From the NCBI GenBank assembly GCA_964195155.1, contig CAXMOP010000063.1, forward strand, positions 1 to 19,180: 19,180 bases of DNA. Reading direction: 5' to 3'. The DNA is from JACZST01 sp964195155. Its GTDB lineage: Bacteria; Actinomycetota; Acidimicrobiia; Spongiisociales; UBA5794. The notes below the pieces were generated by a model. The model did not search any database, was not told the origin of the DNA, and worked only from the letters and a program-made list of their open reading frames with translations. Position 1 is the first letter of the stretch; each line of letters opens with the position of its first letter. Shown here piece after piece: positions 6,545-14,029 of the stretch. The translations under genes and the position numbers were made by a program.

Positions 6545-6638
6545 GCCGGCCCTGGGCTGCCAGCATCATCGGTACCCCTACCGGCCCTGGGCTGCCAGCG
6601 TCATAGGTACCCCTGCCGGCCCTGGGCTGCCAGCGTCA
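6545..6638. repeat. 35-bp direct tandem repeat, 2.7 copies
   Basis: Units at 6545-6579 and 6580-6614 and a partial unit at 6615-6638 share the core CCGGCCCTGGGCTGCCAGC followed by TCAT.GGTACCCCT. Differences are single bases. The last copy runs into the stop codon of the minus-strand molybdopterin oxidoreductase, and the first begins 4 nt after the septum-formation gene, so the array fills the whole gap between convergent genes. Confidence 0.88.
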
Positions 6639-7247
6639 GTCGTTGGTGAATCGCTGTTCGCGGAAGGGATCGCCATAGATGTGGTATCCGTTCTGCTCCC
6701 AGAATCCCGGCGCGTCCTGGGCCAGAACGGTGAACCCGGTCACCCACTTCACCGACTTCCAGAAGTAGAGGTGGGGAACAATGAGTCGCATCGGGCCGCC
6801 GTGGTCGGCAGTGAGCGGCACTCCATCGAAGGTGTCGGCAAACAGATTCTCGTCGCGAAGGAAGTCGTCGACCGGGAGGTTGGCCGTGTAGCCGCCAATG
6901 GCGTGCACCATCACCGCGCCGGCGTTGGGATCGGCGCCGACGGCGTCCCAGACAGCACGAACCGGCACCCCCTCCCAATCCGTGTCGAGCTTCGTCCACT
7001 TGGTCACGCAGTGGATGTCGGTGTGCACGGTGGCCCGCCCGAGCGCGCTGAACTCACTCCAACTCCACTCCGTCGGGTCGGCGACCAACCCGTCGACACG
7101 GAAGGTCCATTGGTCGGTGTCGAGAGCGGGGACGGCCCCTTCATGCAACACCGGCCACCGCTCGGTGACGTACTGGCCGGGCGGGATGCGGGCGGCGTCG
7201 ACGCCCGCTTTTACGTACTTGGCCCGATTGCGGTCGAAGAAGCTCAC
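6636..7247 (-). CDS. Sulfite-oxidase-like molybdopterin oxidoreductase
   Basis: This is a compact 203-aa protein with the oxidoreductase molybdopterin-binding fold. The motifs match small actinobacterial/archaeal sulfite-oxidase-like proteins: 'RIPPGQYVTERWPVLHEGAVP', 'WTFRVDGLV', 'TDIHCVTKWTKLDTDWEGVPV', 'GGYTANLPVDD', 'GGPMRLIVPHLYFWKSVKWV' and the C-terminal 'PGFWEQNGYHIYGDPFREQRF'. C80 is the expected molybdenum ligand. No signal peptide or Tat motif is visible, so it is probably cytosolic unless partnered. GTG 7247 gives 'MSFFDRNRAKY', the usual N-terminus; GAGGG lies 13 nt upstream, a little far. Substrate is unknown. It is divergent from a TlpA-like thioredoxin with 52 nt between them. 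The stop overlaps a tandem repeat. Confidence 0.85.
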   Translation of the reverse strand: MSFFDRNRAKYVKAGVDAARIPPGQYVTERWPVLHEGAVPALDTDQWTFRVDGLVADPTEWSWSEFSALGRATVHTDIHCVTKWTKLDTDWEGVPVRAVWDAVGADPNAGAVMVHAIGGYTANLPVDDFLRDENLFADTFDGVPLTADHGGPMRLIVPHLYFWKSVKWVTGFTVLAQDAPGFWEQNGYHIYGDPFREQRFTND

Positions 7248-7299
7248 CCACTGGATCGTACCCTCGCGACTACTCGACCTCCGTCGGTATCTTGCGGCC

Positions 7300-7827
7300 A
7301 TGCTTGCTCGTGTCGCTTTGGTGGCCGCCATCGCACTTGCCGCAACGACCTGCACGACGACGAGCGACACCGTTCCACAGCTCGGCGATCTCCCCGGCGG
7401 AGCGCTCCCGACAGGTGAGCCTGCCGCCGACTTTTCGGTGGAGACCTTCGACGGCACGACGTTCACACTCTCCGAGCACCTGGCCGAGGACGGGCGCCCG
7501 GTGTTCCTCAACCTGTGGGCATCCTGGTGCGGTCCCTGCCGCGCCGAGATGCCGGATATCGACGAAGCCGCCCGGCACAACGCCGGCATCGCCTTCATCG
7601 GCGTGGCCGTCAAGGACGAGTTGAGCAAGGCTCGCGACTTTGCCGACGAGATCGGCGTGAGTTATCCGCTCGCCTTCGACGAGACCGGCGAGGTCGACGA
7701 AGGCTATGCCCCGATCGGACTCCCGGCCACCTACATCATCTCGTCGGACGGGCGGGTCGTGGAGCGGATCTTCGGTCCGCTCACCGGCGTGCAGATCGAC
7801 GAGAAACTGGCCGAGCACTTCGGCTAG
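7300..7827 (+). CDS. TlpA/ResA-family thioredoxin, exported
   Basis: The protein has 175 aa. An N-terminal hydrophobic segment (residues 2-16) is followed by Cys18 in 'ALAATTCTTTSD'. This could be a lipobox, but the -1 Thr is atypical, so it may instead be a signal peptide or anchor. The thioredoxin domain covers about 45-175 with 'LNLWASWCGPCRAEMP' (C77, C80) and 'GLPATYII' holding the cis-proline. Family members act outside the membrane in disulfide reduction, for example in cytochrome c maturation. No cytochrome genes are visible here. The gene is divergent from the molybdopterin oxidoreductase and convergent with the enoyl-CoA hydratase-family gene, ending just before a strong inverted repeat. 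Confidence 0.87.
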   Translation: MLARVALVAAIALAATTCTTTSDTVPQLGDLPGGALPTGEPAADFSVETFDGTTFTLSEHLAEDGRPVFLNLWASWCGPCRAEMPDIDEAARHNAGIAFIGVAVKDELSKARDFADEIGVSYPLAFDETGEVDEGYAPIGLPATYIISSDGRVVERIFGPLTGVQIDEKLAEHFG

Positions 7828-7883
7828 GACCGTTCTTGCGTAGCCAGGAGCGATATATGGCCGTCTGCTACGCAAGAACGGTC
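7828..7883. terminator. Perfect 17-bp inverted repeat between convergent genes
   Basis: GACCGTTCTTGCGTAGC (7828-7844) is the exact reverse complement of 7867-7883, with a 22-nt loop. It begins at the first base after the TlpA stop, and its right arm overlaps the stop codon of the convergent gene. A bidirectional terminator is the simplest reading. No T tract follows, so a dispersed palindromic repeat is the alternative. Confidence 0.65.
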
Positions 7884-8649
7884 AGTGCCCGGTCCACTCC
7901 GGCGGTCGTTTGTCCTGGAATGCCGCCACGCCCTCTGCAGCATCCTCGGTGGATGCCACCGCGGTGAGGCCATGGTGGAGGTGGTCGAGAGCGGTGTCGA
8001 AATCCATATCGTCGACGGCGTAGAACGCCCGCTTTCCCAAAGCCAGTGCGGCCGGGCTCTGCTCGAGTAGCTGCGTCACCACCTCGTCGACCGCCGAGTC
8101 CAGCCCGGCGACCGGCACCACGCGGTTGACGAGGCCAAGCCGCTCGGCCTCGATTGCGTCGAACCGGCGCCCCAGCAACATCATCTCGAGCAGGGCACGC
8201 CGCGGCACCAGCGGCTCGAGGACCGCAGTGATCATCATCGGCCACAGACCGACGCTGATCTCAGGGGTGCCGAGCTGTGCGTGGTCGGCGCAGACCGCCA
8301 GATCTGCCGCCGCAACAACGCCAAGGCCTCCGCCAAAGGCGTGGCCGTTCACCCTGGCCAGAATGGGCTTCGGGCAGCGATGCATGGCCCGGAACAGGTC
8401 CGCCAATGCGCCACGTTCGCCATGGTCGGCGAGCGGTGCATCGACGAAGCCCCCGGAGAGATCACCTCCGGCGGAGAAGGCTCGATCCCCGGCTCCGGTG
8501 ATCACGATGACCCCGACCTCGTCATCGGCGCAGGCCTGGTGAACCGCATCCAGGAGTTGCGCCATCGCCTCGTTGGTAAGCGGGTTTCTCCGCTCCTCGT
8601 CGTCGATCGTGAGCGTCGCTCGACGACCTGTGGCTTGGAACCGGATCAC
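7882..8649 (-). CDS. Enoyl-CoA hydratase/isomerase (crotonase) family protein
   Basis: This 255-aa protein has the normal crotonase length. CoA and oxyanion-hole regions are visible: 'AFSAGGDLSG' and 'GHAFGGGLGVVAAADLAVCA'. 'LGTPEISVGLWPMM' gives E130, which aligns with Glu164 of rat mitochondrial hydratase. The partner Glu144 position, exactly 20 residues earlier, is G110 here. This makes classical hydration with two glutamates unlikely and leaves isomerase, hydrolase or other crotonase chemistry open. GTG 8649 fits the domain start ('IRFQATGRRATLTI'); the frame upstream lacks similarity. It is divergent from the DUF5317 gene across 60 nt. Expected to act on an acyl-CoA in the cytosol; the substrate cannot be told. 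Confidence 0.85.
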   Translation of the reverse strand: MIRFQATGRRATLTIDDEERRNPLTNEAMAQLLDAVHQACADDEVGVIVITGAGDRAFSAGGDLSGGFVDAPLADHGERGALADLFRAMHRCPKPILARVNGHAFGGGLGVVAAADLAVCADHAQLGTPEISVGLWPMMITAVLEPLVPRRALLEMMLLGRRFDAIEAERLGLVNRVVPVAGLDSAVDEVVTQLLEQSPAALALGKRAFYAVDDMDFDTALDHLHHGLTAVASTEDAAEGVAAFQDKRPPEWTGH

Positions 8650-8709
8650 GACGGTGACCGTAGCCGAAGGGACCACCCGGCTAGTCACCTGCCTCGCTAC
8701 CGTGGACCC

Positions 8710-9270
8710 ATGCTGTGGATGCTGTTCGTGATCGGCCTCGCCATCATCATCGGATGGTCCCGCGGGGGCCGGTTGGCAAACCTCACCGAGATTCGCGTCC
8801 GCATCTGGTGGCTGCTCTTTATCGGGTTCGGGCTCCAGGGGGTCGCCATCTTCCTGCCGAGCGACCGGCACGATCTCGCCGTTGCCCTGATCCTGGCGTC
8901 ATACGTGCCCCTGCTGTTGTTTGTGTGGCTGAATCGCCACATGACCGGTATGTGGATCGCCGGGATCGGCATCCTGATGAACTTCACCGTGATCGCCCTC
9001 AACGCGGGGATGCCAGTCATGTTCGAAGCGATTGAGGTCGCCGGAGGCGGCGGGATACTCGACCTCGGGGCACGACACGTTCTGATGACCGACGCCACCC
9101 TTCTGCCGTTCCTGGGGGACGTGATCCCGTTGCCGGCCAGCGTGATCTCGATCGGCGACGTCTTTCTCGCCATCGGAATCGGCGTCTTCGTCGAGGATCG
9201 AATGCGCCAGCCGATCCCACTGTTTGCTCGCGGAGCCCACGGGACACCTGGCTCGGCTGCCCAGCGATGA
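8710..9270 (+). CDS. DUF5317 family membrane protein
   Basis: This is a 186-aa hydrophobic protein with about five predicted membrane segments, near residues 1-15, 31-52, 56-74, 80-97 and 143-161. Between the last two segments comes a family-like stretch: 'ALNAGMPVMFEAIEV', then 'HVLMTDATLLPFLGDVIPLP'. The segment 'SVISIGDVFLAIGIGVF' is also typical of DUF5317, a family of unknown function common in Actinomycetota. The ATG at 8710 begins directly with a membrane segment. The gene ends 4 nt before the likely GTG start of the gamma-glutamyltransferase, so the two may be co-transcribed. Its role is unknown. Confidence 0.75.
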   Translation: MLWMLFVIGLAIIIGWSRGGRLANLTEIRVRIWWLLFIGFGLQGVAIFLPSDRHDLAVALILASYVPLLLFVWLNRHMTGMWIAGIGILMNFTVIALNAGMPVMFEAIEVAGGGGILDLGARHVLMTDATLLPFLGDVIPLPASVISIGDVFLAIGIGVFVEDRMRQPIPLFARGAHGTPGSAAQR

Positions 9271-9274
9271 CTCC

Positions 9275-10876
9275 GTGACGGCTTCATCGAGGGACCGAGC
9301 GGCTCCCACCGCTACCGGTCCGTTGGCGGCAGGCACTGCGGTTGCGGTGAGTTCGCACCATTTGGCATCGCGGGTTGCCGTCGACGCAATGAGGGCAGGG
9401 TGGAATGCCATCGACGCTGCGATCGCCGCCAATGCCGTCCTCGGCGTCGTTCTCCCCGACACTTGTGGGCTCGGCGGTGACCTCTTCGCCATCGTGCATC
9501 GCCTCGGCAACGGGTCGCCGACCGTCTTGAACGCGTCGGGGCGGGCAGGGTCGGGCGCCTCGGCGCAACGCCTGCGCGATGCCGGCCACGATCGAATCCC
9601 GCTGCGCAGCATCGATTCGATCACGGTGCCCGGATGCGTCGACGGGTGGGAAGCGCTAGCGAAGCACGGCACCCGATCACTCGGAGAGCTCCTCTCCGCT
9701 GCCATCGGCTACGCCACCGACGGATTCCCCGCATCCGACGAGCTGGCCGACTCGCTGCAACGGCTCCAGCCGCTGATCGGCGCTCAGCCATCGGCTAGCG
9801 CCCTCTACCCGGGGGGCGCCCCTCCGCAGCCGGGCGACACAATTAGCCGCCCTGCCCTCGCCGAAACCCTCTCCGCAGTCGCCGACGACGGCCGGGCAGC
9901 GTTCTACGAGGGTGCGGTGGGCCGGGCCATCAGCGAGGTCACCGGGAACATCGTCACCGCGGACGACCTCGCCCGTATCCAGGCGGAGTGGGTCGACCCG
10001 ATCGGCACCAGCGTCATGGGCCTCACCGGGTGGACCGTGCCACCGAACAGCCAGGGGTGGATGACCCTGGCGACCCTCCGGATATTCGAGCTGCTCGACC
10101 CGCCCCGCGATCCGCTGGATCCCCAGTATCACCACCTGCTCATCGAGGCGTACCGCTCCGTGGTGTGGGAACGGGCGGACGTCACCAGCGACTCCGACAC
10201 CCTCCCCGTCGAGGCGGCTTCACTGCTTGAGGAAAGTCGGCTGGAGGAACGGGCGCAACACATCGATCGCACCGCGACCCGGCCCTGGCCCGCCACCCAA
10301 TCCGCACCGGGTGGCACCACCTACCTGGCGACCAGGGATGGCACCGGCATGGCGGTGTCGCTGATCCAATCCAACTTTCGCGGCATCGGGACCGGGCTCT
10401 CGGCCGGGGCGACCGGGGTCTGGCTGCACGATCGCGGCGAGGGGTTCGACTTACGCCCCGGTCATCCCAACGAGCTCGCCCCCGGCCGACGCCCGCTACA
10501 CACCCTGGCGCCGACCCTGTGGACCGACGACGCGGAATCGGCGCTCGTGCTCGGCACCAGGGGTGGCGATCAACAACCGCAGTACCTGGCCCAGTTCGCC
10601 GCCCACCACCGGTGGGCGGACATGTGCGTGGAGGACGCCCAGCTACAGCCCCGCTGGTCACTCTCGGATATCGACGACCCCGATCCCGTGTTGCAGCTGG
10701 AGTCGAGGTTCGCCCCCGAGACCCGGTCCGGGCTCGCCGCCCGGGGCCATACCGTGACCGAAGCTTCCGCCTGGGAGCACGGCTGGGGCCCGGTCTCGGC
10801 GATCAGCGCAGATCCCGACGAGGTCCGAGGTGCTGCCGACCCCCGAGTGTCGACGACAGCCGCGCTGTGGAGCTGA
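9275..10876 (+). CDS. Gamma-glutamyltransferase family protein (Ntn hydrolase)
   Basis: The protein has 533 aa from GTG 9275. The fold is recognised from 'SSHHLASRVAVDAMRAGWNAIDAAIAANAVLGVVLPDTCGLGGD', 'DSITVPGCVDGWEAL', 'GWTVPPNSQGWMTL' and 'LVLGTRGGDQQPQYL'. T348, the first Thr of 'GGTTYLATRDGTGMAVSL', is the expected self-cleavage and catalytic nucleophile, splitting the precursor into large and small subunits. Family reactions are hydrolysis or transfer of the gamma-glutamyl group of glutathione-like compounds. No signal peptide is visible, so it is probably cytosolic, like the short actinobacterial homologs. The frame is open back to 9224 but would overlap the DUF5317 gene; GTG 9275 avoids this. 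Substrate is uncertain, since actinomycetes generally use mycothiol. Confidence 0.88.
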   Translation: MTASSRDRAAPTATGPLAAGTAVAVSSHHLASRVAVDAMRAGWNAIDAAIAANAVLGVVLPDTCGLGGDLFAIVHRLGNGSPTVLNASGRAGSGASAQRLRDAGHDRIPLRSIDSITVPGCVDGWEALAKHGTRSLGELLSAAIGYATDGFPASDELADSLQRLQPLIGAQPSASALYPGGAPPQPGDTISRPALAETLSAVADDGRAAFYEGAVGRAISEVTGNIVTADDLARIQAEWVDPIGTSVMGLTGWTVPPNSQGWMTLATLRIFELLDPPRDPLDPQYHHLLIEAYRSVVWERADVTSDSDTLPVEAASLLEESRLEERAQHIDRTATRPWPATQSAPGGTTYLATRDGTGMAVSLIQSNFRGIGTGLSAGATGVWLHDRGEGFDLRPGHPNELAPGRRPLHTLAPTLWTDDAESALVLGTRGGDQQPQYLAQFAAHHRWADMCVEDAQLQPRWSLSDIDDPDPVLQLESRFAPETRSGLAARGHTVTEASAWEHGWGPVSAISADPDEVRGAADPRVSTTAALWS

Positions 10877-11000
10877 GTTCTTCGTCTCCCCCGCTCGGCG
10901 GGGGAGACGCGGAATCGCGCCAGCGATTCCGCAGAGGGGGCATCGAGCTCGGTGCCCCCTCCGCTCGCAGGCTCCGGCTGCTTGCTCTACCTCCGGCCGC
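10877..11000. repeat. Hairpin-rich C/G-run intergenic repeat region, copy B
   Basis: Three hairpins lie almost end to end. CGTCTCCCCCGC (10883-10894) pairs perfectly with 10898-10909 around TCG. GCGGAATCGC (10909-10918) pairs perfectly with 10923-10932. GAGGGGGCA (10934-10942) pairs with TGCCCCCTC (10953-10961) around a CGAGCTCG palindrome. The following CCGCTCG and GC-rich tail resemble the gap after galU. The first hairpin could end the gamma-glutamyltransferase transcript. The rest of the gap to 11071 shows only the ribosome-binding GGAG at 11063. Confidence 0.65.
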
Positions 11001-11071
11001 CCGATAGCCTCCGCGACGACGCGGGCCGCATGTGCGGGGGCGTCAACGCGGAGTAAACGACCGGAGCTCGA

Positions 11072-12112
11072 TTGCGAGATCGCATACCCTTCCTTTTTGC
11101 TGCACTGCTCGTCGCCGCCCTGATCGCGGTGGTCGGGGTGGCGGCGTTCTCGATCAGCGGCACCGAGGAGACCCCCCAAGAGGAGTCTTACGACGGAGTG
11201 ATCTCGGGCAGAGTCGCCTCTGCGGTACTCGCCGTCTCGGTTTCCACCGCCGGGATAGAGGCTCTGCAAGCCCTGCCGACCGAACCGATCGAGACTGCAG
11301 CGCTCGAACCGACCGAAACCGTGGTGGCTGCGACGACGACCGAGCCACCCGCTGCGACCAGCCCCCCGGCCGACACCACCCCGCCGGCCATCGCCATCAC
11401 CGCGCCGGCGGATGGTGAAACGGTGACCAGCGGCGTCGTCGAATTTTCCGGGACCAGTGAGACCGGCGCCTCGGTGTCGTCGGGGCCGTTCGCGGCGACG
11501 ATGTCCGATGACGGCACCTGGACGATCAGGCTGGTCGTGAGCACCGGATACAACAGCACGGTGTTCACCGCCACCAACGAGGCGGGGAACGAGTCCTCGG
11601 TGCGCATCGTCGTCTACTACGAGCCGCCGACGACGACCACAAAACCGCCATCGACGACCACCACCACGCACGTCCACCCACCATCGACAACGACAACCAC
11701 CGAGCCCAAGCCGCCACCATCCAGCTGCCTGATCTCAGGATCGTGCTCTCTGCAGTGGCCCGCCGATAGCGCGGGAGCCCGCGGCGGCGAGGCCTGGCGC
11801 TCTGTGGTTGCCCAGTACTGGCCGGCCGAGCGGGTTCAATGCGTGGTCGACCTGATCCAACGGGAGTCGAGCGGCAACCCTCAGGCGAACAACAGCGGAA
11901 GTTATCTCGGGCTCCTCCAGCACTCAGTGTGGGCATGGAACGGCAGAGCTGTTGGAGCAGGATTCGTCCACGAAGGACTGACCGCCCACCCTTACAACGG
12001 TGCCGCCAACATCGCCGCGGGCGCCTGGCTGGCCAACAACTCCAGCCCCTGGTGGGGGCCGTGGCCACCGACCAGGACCATCGCGAGCTGTCAGGCTCTC
12101 GGCGCCGGGTAG
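11072..12112 (+). CDS. Secreted or anchored lysozyme-like protein with Ig-like domain and Thr/Pro linkers
   Basis: The protein has 346 aa and starts at TTG 11072, with GGAG 5 nt upstream. Order: membrane or signal segment 8-28; a Thr/Pro-rich stretch about 79-105; a bacterial Ig-like domain about 106-185 ('PAIAITAPADGETVTSGVVEFSG' ... 'VFTATNEAGNESSVRIVVYY'); a second Thr/Pro linker about 187-217; and a C-terminal domain from C219. The last domain has 'VVDLIQRESSGNPQANNSGSYLGLLQ', resembling transglycosylase/lysozyme-like folds, with E265 as likely catalytic acid. 'HPYNGAANIAAGAWLANN' is the typical later helix. It probably cleaves or binds peptidoglycan outside the cell, as Rpf/transglycosylase-like proteins do. 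Cysteines 219, 225 and others may form disulfides. Activity is inferred. Confidence 0.75.
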   Translation: MRDRIPFLFAALLVAALIAVVGVAAFSISGTEETPQEESYDGVISGRVASAVLAVSVSTAGIEALQALPTEPIETAALEPTETVVAATTTEPPAATSPPADTTPPAIAITAPADGETVTSGVVEFSGTSETGASVSSGPFAATMSDDGTWTIRLVVSTGYNSTVFTATNEAGNESSVRIVVYYEPPTTTTKPPSTTTTTHVHPPSTTTTTEPKPPPSSCLISGSCSLQWPADSAGARGGEAWRSVVAQYWPAERVQCVVDLIQRESSGNPQANNSGSYLGLLQHSVWAWNGRAVGAGFVHEGLTAHPYNGAANIAAGAWLANNSSPWWGPWPPTRTIASCQALGAG

Positions 12113-12122
12113 CATCGACACC

Positions 12123-12464
12123 ATGGACCATCCTTTCAAGACCTTCCTGCGTATCGCCGGTGTCGTCGTCGGTCTCGGCGCCGCGGCGTGGGCGCTGCGC
12201 GACCGGCTGTTGCCGCCGCCGGCGATCCCCGATGCCCCCCCACCGCGGTTCCGCACGACGCCCCCGGCGCCGCCCGCCTCGACAGGATCCGATGATCTCA
12301 CGGCCATCAAGGGCGTGGGGCCGGCCCGCGCCGAGCGGATGAACGCGGCGGGATACCATTCCATCGCCTCCCTGATCAGCGCAGGACCCGAAGCGGTCGG
12401 TGAAGCGGCCGGCGTGTCGACACAGACCGCGGCCAAATGGCTGAGCAGCGCAAGCGCCCTCTAG
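12123..12464 (+). CDS. Small membrane-anchored helix-hairpin-helix protein
   Basis: This 113-aa protein has an N-terminal membrane segment (about residues 9-26, 'RIAGVVVGLGAAAWAL'), a Pro-rich linker (30-53) and a C-terminal helix-hairpin-helix-like unit ('DDLTAIKGVGPARAERMNAAGYHSI', then 'AAGVSTQTAAKWLSSA'). The 'IKGVGPARAERM' hairpin is the DNA-backbone-binding type also seen in 'flap-endonuclease-like' small proteins. Together this suggests a DNA-contacting domain tethered at the membrane, but no specific function is known to me. It starts 10 nt after the lysozyme-like gene and ends 7 nt before rlmN, so it is probably in their operon. ATG 12123 is chosen because an earlier in-frame start would overlap the upstream gene. 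Confidence 0.7.
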   Translation: MDHPFKTFLRIAGVVVGLGAAAWALRDRLLPPPAIPDAPPPRFRTTPPAPPASTGSDDLTAIKGVGPARAERMNAAGYHSIASLISAGPEAVGEAAGVSTQTAAKWLSSASAL

Positions 12465-12471
12465 GGATCAC

Positions 12472-13524
12472 ATGCCCTCGCCCTACCTGACGGCGCCGGA
12501 GGAACTGCCGTCGTTTCTCGACGGCGAGCCCTCCTATCGCACCGATCAGCTCCGCGACTGGCTGTACCGCACACCGGTGCTCGCCGTGGACGAGATGACC
12601 AACCTCCCCGGCGCCATACGGAATCAGATCGGGGACGATCTGTGGCCGTTCCAGGTCGAGGTCGATCAGAGCGCCGACCGCGGTACCACCCGAAAGTGGC
12701 TGTTCCGGGCTCCGGACGGTGCGGCGATCGAGGCGGTGTTGATGGGCTACCCGAAGCGCACCACGCTGTGCATCTCATCCCAGGTGGGATGCGCCATGGC
12801 GTGCACGTTCTGTGCGACCGGGCAGTTCGGTTTCGATCGCCACCTCGACGCCGGCGAAATCGTGGCCCAGGTGATGTACGCCAACGCCTTCCTCAAACAG
12901 TCCCCGATACCGGGATCTCCTCCCCGGGTCACCAACCTGGTGTACATGGGGATGGGCGAGCCGTTGGCCAATTACAACCGGGTGCGCGAGTCGCTTCGAC
13001 GACTCATCGAGGTTGCGGGCATGTCCGCCCGGTCGATCACGGTCTCTACGGTCGGCGTGGTGAGCGGCATCCGCCGCCTCGCAGCCGAGCCGTGGCCCGT
13101 GTATCTCGCGGTCAGCCTGCACGGCGCGGACGACGAGACCCGGTCGCGGCTGGTTCCGCTGAACAAGCGGTACTCGCTCGAGCAGGTCATCGAGGCCGCC
13201 GAGGGGTATTTCGTCGCCAAGGGTCGGCGCCTGTCGATCGAGTGGGCGCTGATCGATGGTGCGAACGACTCTGACGACCAGGCGCGGAAGCTCGCAGCCA
13301 TCGCGCGCCGGATGCGGGCACACGTCAACGTCATCCCGCTCAACCCAACGCCGCTCAGCGACGATCGACCCGCCACCAGGGAACGCACCAGGCGCTTCAT
13401 GGAAGTGCTGGAACAAGAGGGTGCCAACGCCACCCTCCGCGACACCCGCGGCGCCGACATCGACGCCGCCTGCGGCCAGCTGCGGGTTCGGGAACAAGGC
13501 GGAACGAAGCTGAGCCTGGGGTAG
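12472..13524 (+). CDS. rlmN: RlmN, dual-specificity 23S rRNA (A2503-C2)/tRNA (A37-C2) methyltransferase
   Basis: This 350-aa radical SAM protein has the cluster motif C107-x3-C111-x2-C114 in 'SQVGCAMACTFCATGQFGF'. Other family marks are 'TNLVYMGMGEPLANYNRV', 'SITVSTVGVVSGIRRLA', 'LAVSLHGADDETRSRLVPLNKRY' and 'VNVIPLNPT'. C334 in 'GADIDAACGQLR' is the C-terminal cysteine that carries the methyl group to the adenine. It modifies ribosomal RNA and some tRNAs, affecting decoding accuracy, in the cytosol. ATG 12472 is 7 nt after the HhH gene stop. A possible weak AGGG precedes it. Confidence 0.97.
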   Translation: MPSPYLTAPEELPSFLDGEPSYRTDQLRDWLYRTPVLAVDEMTNLPGAIRNQIGDDLWPFQVEVDQSADRGTTRKWLFRAPDGAAIEAVLMGYPKRTTLCISSQVGCAMACTFCATGQFGFDRHLDAGEIVAQVMYANAFLKQSPIPGSPPRVTNLVYMGMGEPLANYNRVRESLRRLIEVAGMSARSITVSTVGVVSGIRRLAAEPWPVYLAVSLHGADDETRSRLVPLNKRYSLEQVIEAAEGYFVAKGRRLSIEWALIDGANDSDDQARKLAAIARRMRAHVNVIPLNPTPLSDDRPATRERTRRFMEVLEQEGANATLRDTRGADIDAACGQLRVREQGGTKLSLG

Positions 13525-13561
13525 CCTGCCCGACACCTTCTCCAATGCGCCAAGGAGCACG

Positions 13562-14029
13562 ATGCGACTCGAACACGGCCAATCGGCACCGACCTTCACG
13601 GCACCCGACGACCAGGGCAACGAGGTCGCGCTTGCCGACTTCAAGGGCGGCAACCTGGTCATGTACTTCTACCCGAAGGCCTTCACACCGGGCTGTACGA
13701 CGGAGTCTTGCGACTTTCGCGATCGCTACCAGGCATTCGAGTCCGCCGGCTACTCGATCGTCGGGGTCAGCCCGGACAAGCCAGAAAAGCTGAAGGACTT
13801 CCGCGCCGAGTATGCACTGCCGTTCGCGCTCCTGTCCGATCCCGATCATGCCATCGCCGAGGCCTACGGGGCGTGGGGAACCAAGAAGAACTACGGCAAG
13901 GAATACGAGGGGATCATCCGGTCCACCATCAGCATCGACGCCGACGGCACCGTGATCAACGCCTGGTACAACGTCCGGGCCAAGGGACATGCCGAACGCG
14001 TCGCAGACGCCATGCTCGAAGCCGGCTGA
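13562..14029 (+). CDS. bcp: Bcp/PrxQ-type peroxiredoxin
   Basis: The protein has 155 aa. The peroxidatic cysteine is C45 and the resolving cysteine C50, in 'MYFYPKAFTPGCTTESCDFRD', the intramolecular Bcp/PrxQ arrangement. 'ALLSDPDHAIAEAYGAWG' and 'RSTISIDADGTVINAWYNV' are typical of the family. It reduces hydrogen and organic peroxides, recycled by thioredoxin. AAGGAG is 4 nt before ATG 13562. Its stop overlaps the galU start (TGATG), so the two are likely translationally coupled. It lies about 10.7 kb from the AhpD-like selenoprotein, and no direct link is shown. Confidence 0.95.
   Translation: MRLEHGQSAPTFTAPDDQGNEVALADFKGGNLVMYFYPKAFTPGCTTESCDFRDRYQAFESAGYSIVGVSPDKPEKLKDFRAEYALPFALLSDPDHAIAEAYGAWGTKKNYGKEYEGIIRSTISIDADGTVINAWYNVRAKGHAERVADAMLEAG

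Noticed and set aside
6545..6638. CRISPR array
   Set aside because: The repeats are directly adjacent with no unique spacers and no cas genes nearby.
10441..10460. tRNA T-loop-like GGGGTTCGA string
   Set aside because: It lies inside the gamma-glutamyltransferase coding region with no matching arms for a cloverleaf; similar strings in acnA were dismissed for the same reason.
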